DNA of 64,000 nucleotides from Kondoa malvinella (lineage: Eukaryota > Basidiomycota > Agaricostilbomycetes > Agaricostilbales > Kondoaceae): contig BCIM01000011.1 in NCBI GenBank assembly GCA_039545315.1, positions 496,001 through 560,000 on the forward strand, in the 5' to 3' direction. The translations under genes and the position numbers were made by a program. Below the pieces are notes generated by a model. The model ran no database searches. It saw nothing but the letters and a program-made list of their open reading frames with translations, and was not told the DNA's origin. Shown here piece by piece: positions 21,646 to 35,744 of the stretch (its first letter is position 1; every line of letters starts with the position of its first letter).

Positions 21646-22939
21646 TCAAGCTTTGGCTGGATATTCATAGAAACCCTTCCCTTGTTTCTTGCCAAGGAAG
21701 CCAGCATCTACCATGCGTCCTAGCAGAACGGCCGGTCGGTACTTGCTATCGCCGGTTTCGCGATGAAGCACTTCCATGATAGAGTAGCATGTGTCGAGAC
21801 CGATGCTGTCTTTGCATTAGCAAGACTTTGAAGCGAGACATGGCGGACTCACAAATCAGCAAGCTGTAGAGGACCCATAGGATGTGCCATTCCCAGTACA
21901 AGCGTCGCATCAATGTCTTCTTTACTCGCTACGCCAGTTTCGAGGCACATGACCGCTTCATTGATGAAAGGCATCAGGACTCGATTGCCAACGAAGCCAG
22001 GCGTATCTTGTGAAGTGGTCACAGTCTTTCCACAAGCTGTAGCGAAAGCACGAGTCTGATCGAGGACGGAAGAAGAGGTTTGTAGTGCGCTGATTACTTC
22101 ACAAAGCTTCATGACTGGAACGGGGTTGTACCAATGACACCCGCTGTGTTTTTTTAATCTCAGCTTACAATAAGCTATAGCTGGGAAAAGGACTCACACG
22201 ACTCGAGAAGGAGAGCTAGAAGTGTGGGCCTCTTCACCTTGCCTCAACGCCGCTGCTGCAATCTTGGTCAAGCTGATCGAGGAAGTGTTGGACGCTAGGA
22301 TAGCTTCTGGCTTGGTATGTTTCGCAAGAGCAGCAAAGACAGCCTGTTTGACTTCTAGAGATTCTTTGACTGCCTAGCGAGCTTGTTAGCATCAACTTCT
22401 GAGCGGGCTGCCGAGAACTTACTTCAAGTACCATGTCTACGTCGCCTAGCTCTTCCATTGATTTGACAGTCCTGACACGAGAGCGTACTGCAGAGGCCTG
22501 AATACTGAATCAGCTCTCGTCATTTGAGCGTCATCTCGTTAGCAGACCTCTTCGTTCGACAGCTTGTTCTTCTTGACGTCCTTCTCAATGAGCGAGTCTG
22601 CATGCGATAGATCAGATCTGTATCATGAGTACAGGGCGAAAGAAGCTTGCCAAAGAACGTGAGACCTTTGCTCAAGGCTTTCTCGTTTGCATCATGTACC
22701 AACACGTCCACTTTTGCATTTCGCGCAGAGACCATAGCGATCCCTATTGCATCCAACATCAGCGTGCTACCTGTTTGCTCTCTGTGTGATCGTACCTAGA
22801 CCCATTTGGCCGCAACCTAGCGATTCACATGCATTCAAACTTGCGTTTTGGTATCGCACAGGAGTGGCTCACCTACGACAGCGGCCGTCTTGATCCCATG
22901 TGCTGAAGTGCTCGCTAACCTTGAAATGACCTTTGACAT
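21646..22939 (-). CDS. 3-hydroxyacyl-CoA / 3-hydroxybutyryl-CoA dehydrogenase
   Basis: NAD-dependent step of beta-oxidation, L-3-hydroxyacyl-CoA to 3-ketoacyl-CoA. Features: NAD-binding [17 protein letters not shown] at residues 20-45, [14 protein letters not shown], the SNTSSISLT loop, catalytic-region [17 protein letters not shown] with the His, and the C-terminal domain [32 protein letters not shown] and [11 protein letters not shown]. Several introns interrupt it; the codons of GCGQMGLG form a 21-nt exon. The N-terminus is short and Ser/Lys-rich ([11 protein letters not shown]), compatible with mitochondrial or no targeting; there is no clear C-terminal peroxisomal signal. Start 22939 gives the normal family length. 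Confidence 0.9.
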
Positions 22940-23133
22940 GGTGCTGGTTGAGAGGTGACAAGGCTCTTGTGTTGGGAAGCTATTGACATGCTGCACTATT
23001 TTACATTGTCTGGTCTACTCGTACACGCTTCGCATTCAATCAGCAAAGTCTTCCTCTTCGCTTTGCCAGCCGAGCGATTCAGGGCTGTTTTTACGCTCAG
23101 CTCATCATCCGATGACAGGAAAGGGGGAAAGAC

Positions 23134-24855
23134 TCACTCGATACCGAGCTGCTTGAGCATTTTGCCCGTGTTCCATCTAGCAACAGGCTTCTCCTCCTCT
23201 TCGTCTGCACTAGCTTGCGATAGCGTAGCAGGAAACACCTTGCCTTCGCGTAATGCAGCCAACCTCCTCGCTCCCCTCTCGCTTCTACTCACATCCTCAA
23301 CATCAGGCAACTCATCATCATCATCTTTACTGCTCCTCTCCTCCTCATTCTCCTGTCGGACCATACTATCGCTCTTTGCCCATCCCCAAGATGAATCAAA
23401 TCGTCCTCCACCATACGAAGACCCGCTCACAGCACGAACAGCTTCAACCGGATCCATCGTACTAGCTCCACTGAGATCCCACAACATTCTTGCTGCTTCT
23501 CTTGAAGCTTCTTTCCATTTCTCGACCAACTCAACCAATCGATCATCGCTTTCTTCGGTACCCGCTTCATTCGCTTTCTTCACTTGTACGGCAGAACGCA
23601 AGATGGAAGCTCTTTGTTCTAATTTCCTCAATTCAGCATTCAACGCCATGGGGGAGTCCACATTGGTAGGTTTAGCGATAGGTGAGCGAAAGGGAGAATG
23701 AACCGTTTTGAGCAAAGAGACTTTTTGTGGTGTTGCACTGATGAGAGGTCGTTTGGTGCTATTGGAAGGAGCTTCGTTCGTAGACGAGGTAAGCGGTTCA
23801 GCTGCTTTGGACTTGCCGGGCGCTTTGAAGGGCGTTTTGAATTGCGAGCGCACTTTTTTGCTTGCTATCAGACCGCCAATCTGCATAGATGATGAGACGA
23901 GTAGCAGCAGTGAGGTTATAAGCTTACGGTAGGTTCAGCTTTGCGCTTCTTGCTGGAAGATGCTATGGGCTGTGCGAGTTGAACGGCTGGCTGTGCTCCT
24001 GGCTGCTGAACGATTGAAGCTGATCCCAATGCTTGGATATCGCGGGCAGGGTCGGTTGGTACTGCGGCAGTAGGCTGATCCATGTCCATCGCCTCTTTCA
24101 TCTGCACGGGGCTAGTATCCGGCTCGACTATATTTGAGAGCTCGCTGTTGACGACCTGCTCTTGTCTTTGGTTTGATTCCACAGTCGCATGAGCGGCAGA
24201 ATCAATGAAGACTTGCTCGGAGTTCGGAGCTTCTATCATTTCAGGCTGAGCAAGGTCTTTCGTGGCTGTTGGTTCAGCTGTGGTCCCACGAGTGTCTTCA
24301 TCCTGATGTCAACCTATCAAGACCGGAGACATAAGACGGCCTGGAAGGACTTACTTGTAGAGCAGTGACAGCGCAGGCTTGAACCACCTCAGTCTCAACA
24401 GCTCCATGTAAAAGCTCTTGATCTGCAGCAGCGATAGACTCCTTCACCTCAATAGCAGTGTCATCATTAGTCTGGTCGAGACATCAGCGCCTATCCAGCC
24501 GAGAGCACAAGAGGCAAACCGGCTTAGATGGTTCAGAGATGCCGCCCACATTCTCAAATAGAGTCTCTTGAGCTTTCTCGATGCCTTCCAGAGCAGCAGG
24601 AACATGATCCTGAGCTTCGTGCGCAGGTTCTTCGCTTGGCATTGAGGGCAAGGCATCCACTAGCAGAGGTTTGACAGTTTCAATTACGACAGGCTCGGTC
24701 TTGCGTTGTGCCTCTGCAGCAGCAGTCTCTTCCGCCAAAGTTGCGTGGTTCCACTCGAGCATAGCGTCATCGGTCAACTCGTCCATTGCAGCACAGACAG
24801 GCGAGCTTGTGTCGATAGCAGCATTCTCAGTCAATTCAGAAGAGTCTTCAGCCAT
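23134..24855 (-). CDS. SFR1/MEI5-like recombination mediator subunit
   Basis: Sfr1 (Mei5, Dds20) partners Swi5 (Sae3) to stabilise Rad51/Dmc1 filaments in mitotic and meiotic recombination. The C-terminal exon (from about 23886) holds the family pattern: an FKTPFKAP motif, AELRKLEQRASILRSAVQV coiled coil, and LVEKWKEASREAARMLWD. An acidic linker and a short KMLKQLGIE ending follow. The first half is long, acidic and disordered (Glu, Ala, Ser, Pro), with a Lys-rich KKRKAEP patch that could be a nuclear signal. Four or more exons join in phase: from ATG 24855 to SEPSKP, then TNDDTAIEVKES, then DEDTRGTT to KRKAEPT, then IGGLIASKK to the stop at 23134. The N-terminal half has no conserved motif, so the family call rests on the C-terminus. 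Confidence 0.72.
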
Positions 24856-24957
24856 GTGTGCTCTCCTCAAGTGGCCGTCTGTGGTAAGCCAGGCCGTTGT
24901 TTTGAAATTTCTAGTTTGCGCATCTTCTCGTACCACGACGCGTCATACTGCTGTTCG
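24856..24957. promoter_or_regulatory. 102 bp bidirectional promoter of SFR1-like and PCH2 genes
   Basis: The two divergent start codons are only 102 bp apart, so transcription of both must be driven from this stretch or from inside the coding sequences. Both neighbours are meiotic-recombination genes, so shared timing is plausible. I see no repeat or palindrome strong enough to name as the control site. Confidence 0.55.
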
Positions 24958-27045
24958 ATGACTGTAGAACGCGTAGAATTTCCTGCTCCAACGCCTGGCA
25001 AGCATAGACAAGGCGATATCGCTGTTTTGGCGGATATCGCAAACTCTCGTCAAATCTCCGAAGTCCCTGCTTCGAGTGTAGATCAAGACATGCAAGAAGG
25101 CAGCGCAGACGAAGATGAAGACGAGCGAGAACTTGTTCCGTTGCATATTGAAGCCAAAGTCTGTCCTCTGTTTCGAACGAGAGGGCAACATCATGCTGAA
25201 ATGGCAGACAGCTCAAAAGTCGCTCAACAGTCAGACTAGATACTATCAAACGACTCTTGGGTTCCTTCATTCTGGAAAACTACTCTACCCTCGAACCAGA
25301 AACGCTTTTGACAGAATACCGTGACATACCCCTCTTGAACGACAATTTGCTTCTCGTACGAGTAGCTGAATGCTCGCTCCCACTAGACCTCATTCCACTC
25401 CATTGCGTCTCGCTCGAAATCCACGTCTATCAACCTTCGTCGCATAGTGAAGTCGAAGAATTCTCTGCTGCTGCTCCAGTAAGGAATGAAGATGGCGATG
25501 AAGAGATCCCCTCCGGTGATCCAGATGATGATGTTGCCGCTGCATCGGTCCTCGATCTGCCTAGTGAAGGGTTGGATGGGATCTGGCCAAATTTAATCTT
25601 TGAAAGTGGGATCAAGGAGAGATTGCTCAATGTGCTTATTCCCTTGACCATTTTGCTGTGCCCCGAGCTCATGAGTGACAGTACATCTACTCTACAATCC
25701 TCCTCTCCGACGCAGGGGTAGACTTTAATGTCATCTCTTACAACCGGTCCGTCTTTCTTCCTCTCTCTTCTCCACATCCTCATTATCATGACAGAGTGGT
25801 ATTGTTACATGGCCCGCCAGGAACAGGAAAGACTTCACTCTGTCGCGCATTAGCTCAGAAACTCTCTGTTCGCCTAAGTTCTCGGTATAGCCATGGGAAA
25901 CTGGTCGAAATCAATTCGCATTCTTTATTCTCCAAATGTAAGCTCGTTTCTGCTTGAGGCTTGCCTCTGCTTTCCTGTTTGAGACAATCGCTAATCATCT
26001 TGATGTTCGTATAGGGTTCAGCGAATCAGGCAAACTCGTTCAACGCCTCTTTTCGCATGTCACGCAATTAGTGGATGATGAAGACGCTTTCGTAGTGGTC
26101 TTGATCGGTGTGCCTACCTGCATACATGCCATTCCAAAGCTAATCAGGTGATAGACGAGGTGGAAAGTCTGACAAGTGCACGAGCGGGTGCGATCAGTGG
26201 CAAAGAACCTTCTGATGCTCTGAGGGCACGTCCCCAGCTAGTCGCGACCATGTCAGTACTGACAGAGAAGCAGGTCGTGAATGCTTTGTTGACGCAATTG
26301 GACAAGTTGCGGACGAGAAAGAATGTCCTGGTCGTCACCACTTCGAATCTGTCGCATTCAATAGGTACGTTTCGCATCTCTATCCGAAGGCTCGTCACTG
26401 ATGGATCAACAGACTCTGCTTTTGTCGACCGAGCAGATATCAAGCAGTAAGTCTTCTCGTGGCGCGAATGGAACTAGCTAACCAAGATCACAGATACATT
26501 GGTCTTCCGCCCGCACAGGCAGTTTACTGGATCCTATCCTCTTGTCTGAGAGAATTGATGCGCTGCGACCTGATCAAAACTTCAGTGCGCTTTCTCGATT
26601 CCTCTTCTGCCCTTGCACAAGCTTACTTGATTGATCAGCCGATATCGGATTGGAAAGCCGTTGAACTGCATGCTGGTATGGAAGAGCCCACAGAGACAAT
26701 TGTCAGCGCGAAAGCAGCACAAGAAGCGAAAACCATGCGAACGAGTATAAGACTTTATCGGCTGTCTGTTCAATGCAGAGTGGGGCTTATATCTTACTTC
26801 TAATGAAGAAAGCTGACGATTAATGTAGGAGAAGGAGCTATCGGGCCGATCTTTGAGAAGATTGCCTGTGCTTGCGCATGCTCGCTATGTTGGTATGTCA
26901 TCCGACAAGAGCAGGAACGTCGAAGTGAGTCGTCAACGATACGACGAGTACCAAGCTCACATCGATTCAGACGTGGATTGCAGCGATGGAGCGGATTGTG
27001 GAAGAAGAGGCCGAGCAGCTGGAAAAGGTCGAAAAGGGTTGCTAA
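24958..27045 (+). CDS. PCH2: PCH2/TRIP13 AAA+ ATPase (pachytene checkpoint protein 2)
   Basis: Hexameric AAA+ remodeller of HORMA-domain proteins in meiotic checkpoint and, in animals, spindle checkpoint control. The spliced protein shows an N-terminal substrate-recognition domain ([17 protein letters not shown] onward), then [20 protein letters not shown] (Walker A), [30 protein letters not shown] (Walker B), [19 protein letters not shown] and [19 protein letters not shown] (sensor/Arg-finger region), and the C-terminal lid with [17 protein letters not shown]. About nine introns; the Walker B Asp-Glu is joined across one. Some near-by GT or AG choices give stops, and the models used are the only in-phase ones. 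The stop (TAA 27043-27045) lies 57 bp from the stop of the convergent aminotransferase. Confidence 0.9.
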
Positions 27046-27102
27046 GGTGACTACAGCATTTTGTGTCTATATACATAGCATCTGTATACCAAACCACATC
27101 TA

Positions 27103-28925
<1,823 letters not shown>

Positions 28926-29224
28926 ATCGTTGCTCTGCCTTAAGAAGCTTTTGCTTCACGGGAGCGGAAGACCCCAGACGTCGCTATTCTTAGCTTTCTT
29001 GTATTAGACAACGCTTTGATGGAAAGCCGCGAAAAGCAGTGCAGCACAGCCAGCAGGTATTATCAGGACAATATACATCGGTGAAAATGCAAACGAGCGT
29101 CCGTGATGATAAGTATATGCGAATAGAAAGAGGCCACCATGGTGCGACTCCCTACTAGTAGTGCCCTGAATAAGCCATCTCCAATATCTTACATCAAATG
29201 AACATGTCTTTAGGGGGAAACTTT

Positions 29225-32200
29225 CTATCTTGCTTGATACTGTGGATGATGATTCGGAGGTGACCCAGACGAGCGGTTTCTCGCATGAGTGTAGCCAGTC
29301 TCGACGCCTGTCGCGAGTGGCGCATGCTCTTCGAATGATACTGAAGAGTGAGACGACATTGTCGAAGGATCTGTAGACATTGGTCAGACAGGGACTGAAC
29401 TTTTTGCAGATCAGACTTACAAGGATTGCCGTTGCCCATGAGGTTTGGATTCGAGTCGGCAAAGTAGGTAGACTGGGTGCCATTGTCTGACAGGTTGTAA
29501 ATTTGCCGCGGCCCTGGCGGAGGAGTCTACCCGTTGACCTATCAGAGCCATCGACAGACACAGTTTCGTGATCGCTTACCTTTACATAATCCGGCTGCAC
29601 TTCAGTGTAGTGGACTGCTTGTCCCATGATCTCGCGACTGTTGTCCTCTTCATCACTGTCGTTCCATTCCTCTTCCAGCATGGCTACCATCTGATCGCTC
29701 TTGACAGTGACCGAAGATGCATCATCTGTTGCATACAGCCCGACTGGAGGTGGTATATGACTAGCAGCATCTTCTGAGTATTGGCCAATTTGGTAGCCAT
29801 ATCGGTCGTCCTCTCCACTTGTCGCGAGTGACGCTGTTTCTGCATCCCAAGCACTGTTGCGAGCACTGTTCGGCCCTGATTCGGTAGGGTAATGCTGAGT
29901 CGTGCCGAACGCCCTTTCGAACTCTTTCTTCCGCTTCTGATCCCTTCGAGCTTTGCGTAATCTTGACCTCTCCCAGTCGTCCCATCTTCGAAACGGAACA
30001 GCGTTGACTTCCACTGTGCCACCTGTCCCAACGTGGCCGAGGTCTTTAAGCTCTCCTTCGACTTTACGTGTTTCGCCCCAACTGAAGTCATCAAAGTGCC
30101 AGTAAGCATAGACCGGAAGAACGAAATTCTGCCATTGTATAGGTTAGAGCAGGCATGGTTTCGAGGTATGAATGCTTACCCAAATTGGGAGCGCAACAAG
30201 ATAAACCAGAAGCCAAAGTAGGTAGACAACTTTGAAAGTCGTGATAAGGATGAGGACACCTGGTAAACCGAGTACACCGGCTAGTAGCAGTAGAGGAATA
30301 GCGTCGGCAAAGTTCTGAGGTGGATTGAGGATGTAGTTGATAATAAGGGAGTAGGTGAGGCAGATAGCAACTGGTAGGACGACGGTTCCGACAAGTTCCA
30401 TCTGGAATAGGACATCAGCTGGGGCCACGGGAACAGCTCGCCGACACGTACGAAAACGATGAACTGCATGGAAAAGCAGAAGGTACCACAAAGATTGCGG
30501 ACGCGGACAAGTTCCATCAAGTTCTGTTTGGCCAGTCAGCTCAACCTAGGAGACCCTCATGATTTTGGCACTGACATGTATTGTCGAGTTGATCCATCTC
30601 CGACGTTGCGACAGAAGGGTCCTAAAGTCGTCAGGTGCGATCGTTCGACATCTCGCTTGTGGGCAGAACATCATTTTGCGATTCGGGAAAGTCCGTAATA
30701 GACAGGTCGTAAGGAAACGATCTTCTCCAAGTAGCAGCAGGTTCTTCTGATGCAGTGTCTGGACATCACTTTGGCTATACTCCTTCGTGATTTCGCTCTG
30801 CACCAGCACAGGCACCCAATCTGAGTCGTTTGCCTTGCGCGCCTTGATCCGATACATTGAGAAACAGCCAGGCAGACAAGTGACACCACCAAAGACGGAT
30901 TCGAAAGCTTTCGCCAAATGATGTGAAATGAAGTATTCGAAGACTTGAATCGCTGTGACCCAAGACTGTCGCTTGTTGGCTATTCTGGTTTCACCACACA
31001 CGCCCATGATGTAGTCATCGTGTTGCATACAATTGACTAGAGCTGTGAGAGATTCTGGGTAGACCTTCGTATCGGCATCCACCTATGATCGAGCGTGAGC
31101 CTCGTCACGGGCAGGATTGATGACTCTTACCATCAGACAGACTTCAAAGAAATCAGGAGTGACTCCCATGAGAGCATGAGTCTTGCGGAAGAGATCGTAA
31201 TCCAGCGGACACATGCGGTCATTGTAGGTGACGCGACCAAAGAAGTTCATGAGGATCATCTGACCATCGCGCTTGCCTCTGTTGCCTGGCTTCTTCTCGT
31301 GCGCTTCTTCTGGTCCGCCCACTTTCACGACGACAATGATGGGCGTCCGATGTCCAGGCACGACAGCTAGAAAAGTGAATCAGAACAACATCATCGAGCG
31401 CAAATTTCGTGCTCACTGTAATGTCCAGCATAAACCAAAGCCTCATTATGAGCTTTACTGCCACTTCCAACAGCGCCATAGGACATCCTCTGTGGTTCCC
31501 CACTGCCGAACCTTTCATCACGCTCCACGAGGCTAACACAAATGTCTGGCGTGGATCTCTTCTCCCCGCTTCCCGTCACGATACCGTCACAGACAACAAA
31601 GAGCAGTTTGCGCGCATCCGAATAGGTGGTACCAGCTATCGAGTCCAGCGTTGATCGAATCGAATCTTCGCCTTCCGAATAACAAGTAACCAGACAAACA
31701 CAGAACAACTCTGCTCCGATCGCTGCCATGCTGATCATACCGTCTGCATCAACAGGCGCGACAGGTTTCTTTTCGCGTTGGCCTGGAGCAGCCAAATGTC
31801 GCGGCGAAGACTTTTCATTCATCGGCGGAGATTTGTTAAGTTTGCCCTTTGCGGCATCTTGTCTTGTCCAAGGAGCAGTACCAGTCTTATTGTTGTATGC
31901 GATGTTGGCACCTTCAGGCATGACAGCGGGTGAGACAACTTGTCGCCGAAGGTTCTTGGGCGGTTGAACGAGTCGATGTGAAAGAAACCAGGAAAAGACG
32001 AAGGCCATAAAGAAGCGCACAAGGATAATACCTAGAATGACGACTAGGGAGATGTAGAGGAAGAGCTGAGCGGCGAAACAGCCTGGAGTGGTCTTGTCGA
32101 TCTTGCCTGCGTTGTAGCGAGCTCTCAGACAAGGTAGGGCATCTTGGAGATTCTTGCGGTTGTGGAATAAGCGAGTAGCATCTTTGCCATATTGCGGATC

Positions 32201-33353
32201 TTGGGTGAGCAGGACTTGCCGAAGCGCGGTATCTATTTCATCACCAGAAACGCCGTTCGGATGCGCGAGGAGGTAAGGTGTGAGGTTAAGGACACTGCCA
32301 TCGATAGCGAGGTGATTCTGAGCGTTGGCTACGTCATGCCATGACCAGCCAACTGATTTTGTAGAGTTGAAAACGTTCAGGCGGGTGAAGGTGCTGTCTG
32401 TCGGGGCGTCGAATACGCAATCCGCATTCAGTGTGCTGCTTGAGTTTGTACAGAGGTTGGTCGTAGCGTAAGGTGCAGAGATGCCAGCACATTGAGGGAA
32501 AGCATTGCCGCTTGAGCGGTCAAAGAAATACGTGACGTCTATTCCTGAGAATTGAGCGGCATACGTCTTGAGGTCTATATCGTTCGCTGGTTGTGATTGA
32601 TTGGCGAGAAACATCCAGCCTGCTATCCCAACATAGCCTGTTGCAGAGATCAGATGTGTACTCTCATTTCCCAAATTTGTTTGGCATACCTGCTTGCTGA
32701 CCAGCAGTAATGATCTCTTCCGGCGAGCTCGCACTACTCGCAGGACACAGCGTCCGATTCAAGCCAATGGTGAAGAAGGCCACTACTCCTCCCATGACCA
32801 GCGCAATCAAGCATAGGGCAACCTTTTCCTTCCATGCTCTTTGAACCAGTTTGCCTTTTACCCCGCATGCATCTAGTACAAAACCTGGCGCCCAACATGT
32901 GCTGACTGTGACGAAAGCAGCCCAAGGCTGGAACCAAGACTTCTTGTCTAATTTCGCCAATATTGATGCGTTTGAAAAGGAAGGATTCGCGACTTGCGTA
33001 GGGTTAATCAGAGGAGCAGGAGCGACATGTCTATCTGGTCTTGTCAGAGTCTTGCCTCTCCGCAGGGTTGTTGCTGAAGTCAGGCCAGGTGCGCCTTGAT
33101 TTTGGTATGTGGGTATATTCGAGCTTGGAGGCCCTTGATGAGTTTGCTGTTGCCTAATGGTCGCGCCGCGATGTATTGGTGCCTGCCGTGTAGAATATCT
33201 GTTCGCTGTTGAAGCGGCATTGTGTCTAGAAGGTATGTAATTCGGTGGCGGTCTACTGCTGCCGTTTGCTCTTGGAGTGTTGTTCAAGGTAGGCATATAG
33301 GCAGACCGGTCATCGTAAGAGTCTTGACGAGCATAATTCTGAGCTGGGCGCAT
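29225..33353 (-). CDS. Chitin synthase, class IV (CHS3-like)
   Basis: Polymerises UDP-GlcNAc into chitin at the plasma membrane. The N-terminus is Asn/Gln/Arg-rich, then [19 protein letters not shown], a first membrane segment ([21 protein letters not shown]) and a large extracytosolic region ([13 protein letters not shown]). A second membrane segment ([21 protein letters not shown]) follows, then the catalytic domain: [48 protein letters not shown] Asp motif, [49 protein letters not shown], and the signature [14 protein letters not shown]. Several C-terminal membrane helices and an acidic, Ser-rich cytosolic tail (ending NHHPQYQAR) complete it. The order and the long loop between the first two helices match class IV rather than classes I-III. 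The N-terminal start could lie upstream if an extra exon exists. Confidence 0.93.
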
Positions 33354-34173
33354 GTTTGCTAGAGGAAAGCACGAAAAGCAACAGGGAGACGGCGGCCAGC
33401 GCCAGGGGTTTCAAGGTGGATCTTGCAAAGATGCACCGACAGCGAGCGACTTGATTGTTTGAAGCCAAAGCTCCCCTTTCCCGAAATTGTTATAGCTTTG
33501 CAGATCGCGACAAAATGGCGACCCTTGGGGAGGACTAGCGAGAATCTGACTTGTGTTCTTGGCTGTCCTGTCTTGTTGATGGGACTTTTGACATGCAAAA
33601 TCACAGCAAGGGTATCACAGGGACGAGGCCGTTCGCGTGTCCAACGGGTGCAAGCGTCCAAAGAAATTCCCAGAAGCCTCAGCTGATCAACTCCGCTACT
33701 TCCAACTACGAAGCTCGGGTAGGATGCTGCTTCTAGGGGGTCAGGCAGCTGTGTAGGCCTTGTGTGCTCGTTTGAGTCTTGTGATTTGAGTGAAGAGTCG
33801 CGTCTTGGGACATCCGCTGGAGGGGTATTGAGGCTTAACTTAAGCTTGTGTGAGATGTCGCGACTTAACTTTTGGGCTTGCAAGTCTTTCTCTGTCTCAG
33901 GTAGTGGAGCGGGTGTAGCAGGTCAAGCAGACCGAACAGCTGAAACTCGGTCAGAGCGAGACAGTCAGTCGTCCCTTGCCATTTCGAGGGCTGTCTGACC
34001 TCGGGAAAGGGGTGCAGAGCATCTACCGGCGCTGCTTCCACCTTGAGCCTGTCTGTGCTCAGCGATCTGATCTGCTTGCTCTGCCTGTCTCCTTTCCCTC
34101 TCTTTCACGACTTACGACTTTCACTTGTCTCAATTCCTCTCTGCTCGCCTGAAAGGCCAGAACTTGTGTCATC
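33354..34173. promoter_or_regulatory. 820 bp divergent 5' region of chitin synthase and CDKN3-like phosphatase
   Basis: Should hold the promoters of both flanking genes. A minus-strand open frame covers 33883-33359 (174 codons, only non-ATG starts) and stops 5 bp before the chitin synthase ATG. It has no recognisable domain, so it may be 5' leader or an unjoined upstream exon. The plus strand has several short frames with no support. Confidence 0.45.
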
Positions 34174-35744
34174 ATGGATAGAGCGGTTGCGCAGATGGCC
34201 AATCCTGCTACACCTCTGGAAGATCTTTTTGTTAAGCTCAGCTCCAGCTATACGTGAGTCGACTGAGCGCTTTCTACGTATTTCCTAAAAGCAGTCATGC
34301 AGCTATTCGGATTACAACATTGCGAAACGACAAGCAGCGCAGCAGCAGCAGCCTTTCCACCCTCAGTCGCACAATGCTCGCATGCGGGCTATTGCTAGAT
34401 CACCCCCCAAGTCGACAACTCTGGCGGCTCTGTCGCCTTCGCATAGAAGGAATGCATTGTCCGGCGGGCCAAAGCGTTCAATCTCTTACGGTTTGACTAT
34501 AGCGCCCACCTCGTCTTCTCGATCAACTCCTCTCGCATTCAGCAGGTCTAACGATGGAGAGAATTCAGCGGCTGGTGCTGCACCAGTCGCACCAAGTCGT
34601 CCAACCTCTCCCTTCAAGGACGATCAAGGCGATGTCAAAATGTCAGGACGTGTCTCGCCTATTCGAGCACCGAATCTTCCAGCTCATCTAGCTGAAGCTA
34701 TCGAGACGCCTTTGATCCCTTTGCGACCTTCTGCTATTGCAATGAACAACACCCGTTCAGTCTCGATGCCCAGCTCTCCGGTAACAGAACGAGCGCCAGT
34801 CTTTTCTCCATCGAAAAGCTCCCCACCAGTCAAGACTTCCACCACTCATCCACTCCACGTCTCGCCATTGATCCCGACCGAGCTGCTCTCCTCCCTTTAC
34901 ACAGCTTTCTTCTTCTCGCCTTCACTATCCAAACCTACCTGGCCATGGGTCATCACTCACGCCAGTCCACCGGTCAATCTCAATTCTTTGCTTCATCCAC
35001 CAAACCTCGTCGAAGCCAAAACTCCAAAACTAGGCAACCTGCTTCTCTCCTCTTGTCCAGGAAAGAAAGTCCGACTCACCGGTCATTTACCAGCAGGAGG
35101 CCGAACAGGAATCTGTCGTGATCTCCGTACCGATCTTGAACGCTATTCTACCGACTATGGAGTGACTACCATCATCAATTGTCTGGATGATGAGGAGCTT
35201 GCTTTACTAGGAGCGCCTTGGAGGGAGTATGAGGTCATCTGTAAAGAATTGGGAATTGCGGTCATCAGATTCCAGATGACTGAGGGGCACCCTCCGGATT
35301 GTGTTGAGCAAATGTAAGTCTACAACCTGTAATATTTTCGATTGGCTCATGTCTATCCTTACGGCTGCCTTAGGGATGAGGTGTTGGAGAGGGTTATAGT
35401 GAAGCAGACCTTAAGAGGGGAGAATGTTTTGGTTCATTGCAGAGGAGGCGTAGGTCGCGCGGGTCTTGTTGGTGTTAGCTGGATGCTCAAGATGGGCTTG
35501 TTTGGCGATTTACCTCAAGATGAAGTGGAAGCTATGGAATTGGTGGCCACCTGTGTGCAGATCATCAGGAAACGAAGAAGGTTAGTCCCAGTAAAGCTTG
35601 CTCTCGCTCGAGCTCATTCGAACCGGTTTTGACAGCACAAAGAGCATCGAGACCGCGATTCAAGTTCAATTCATTCTACACTACATCCTACACCTAGCAT
35701 CACAAGCTACACTAACGACCGCACGCGATCTAGCCTCGAGCTAA
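34174..35744 (+). CDS. CDKN3-like dual-specificity/tyrosine phosphatase
   Basis: The catalytic P-loop reads VHCRGGVGRAGLVGVSWML (HCxxxxxR with Cys nucleophile and Arg). Upstream, GICRDLRTDLERYSTDYGV, TTIINCLDDEELALLG and FQMTEGHPPD match the CDKN3/KAP fold, where the human enzyme dephosphorylates the CDK2 activation-loop Thr. The last exon (TKSIETAIQVQFI) fits the family's closing helix. Four exons: the first from ATG 34174 to the donor at SSSYT, a large second exon with a Gln/Ser/Pro-rich, presumably disordered region of about 220 residues, the P-loop exon, and the last ending at 35744. The disordered region contains several SP/TP sites (SPSH, SPIR, SPVT), fitting CDK or MAPK control, but that is inference. 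The substrate is unknown. Confidence 0.7.

Noticed and set aside
33359..33883. Independent 174-codon gene upstream of chitin synthase
   Set aside because: No ATG start in the frame and no recognisable domain; kept only as an observation about the leader.
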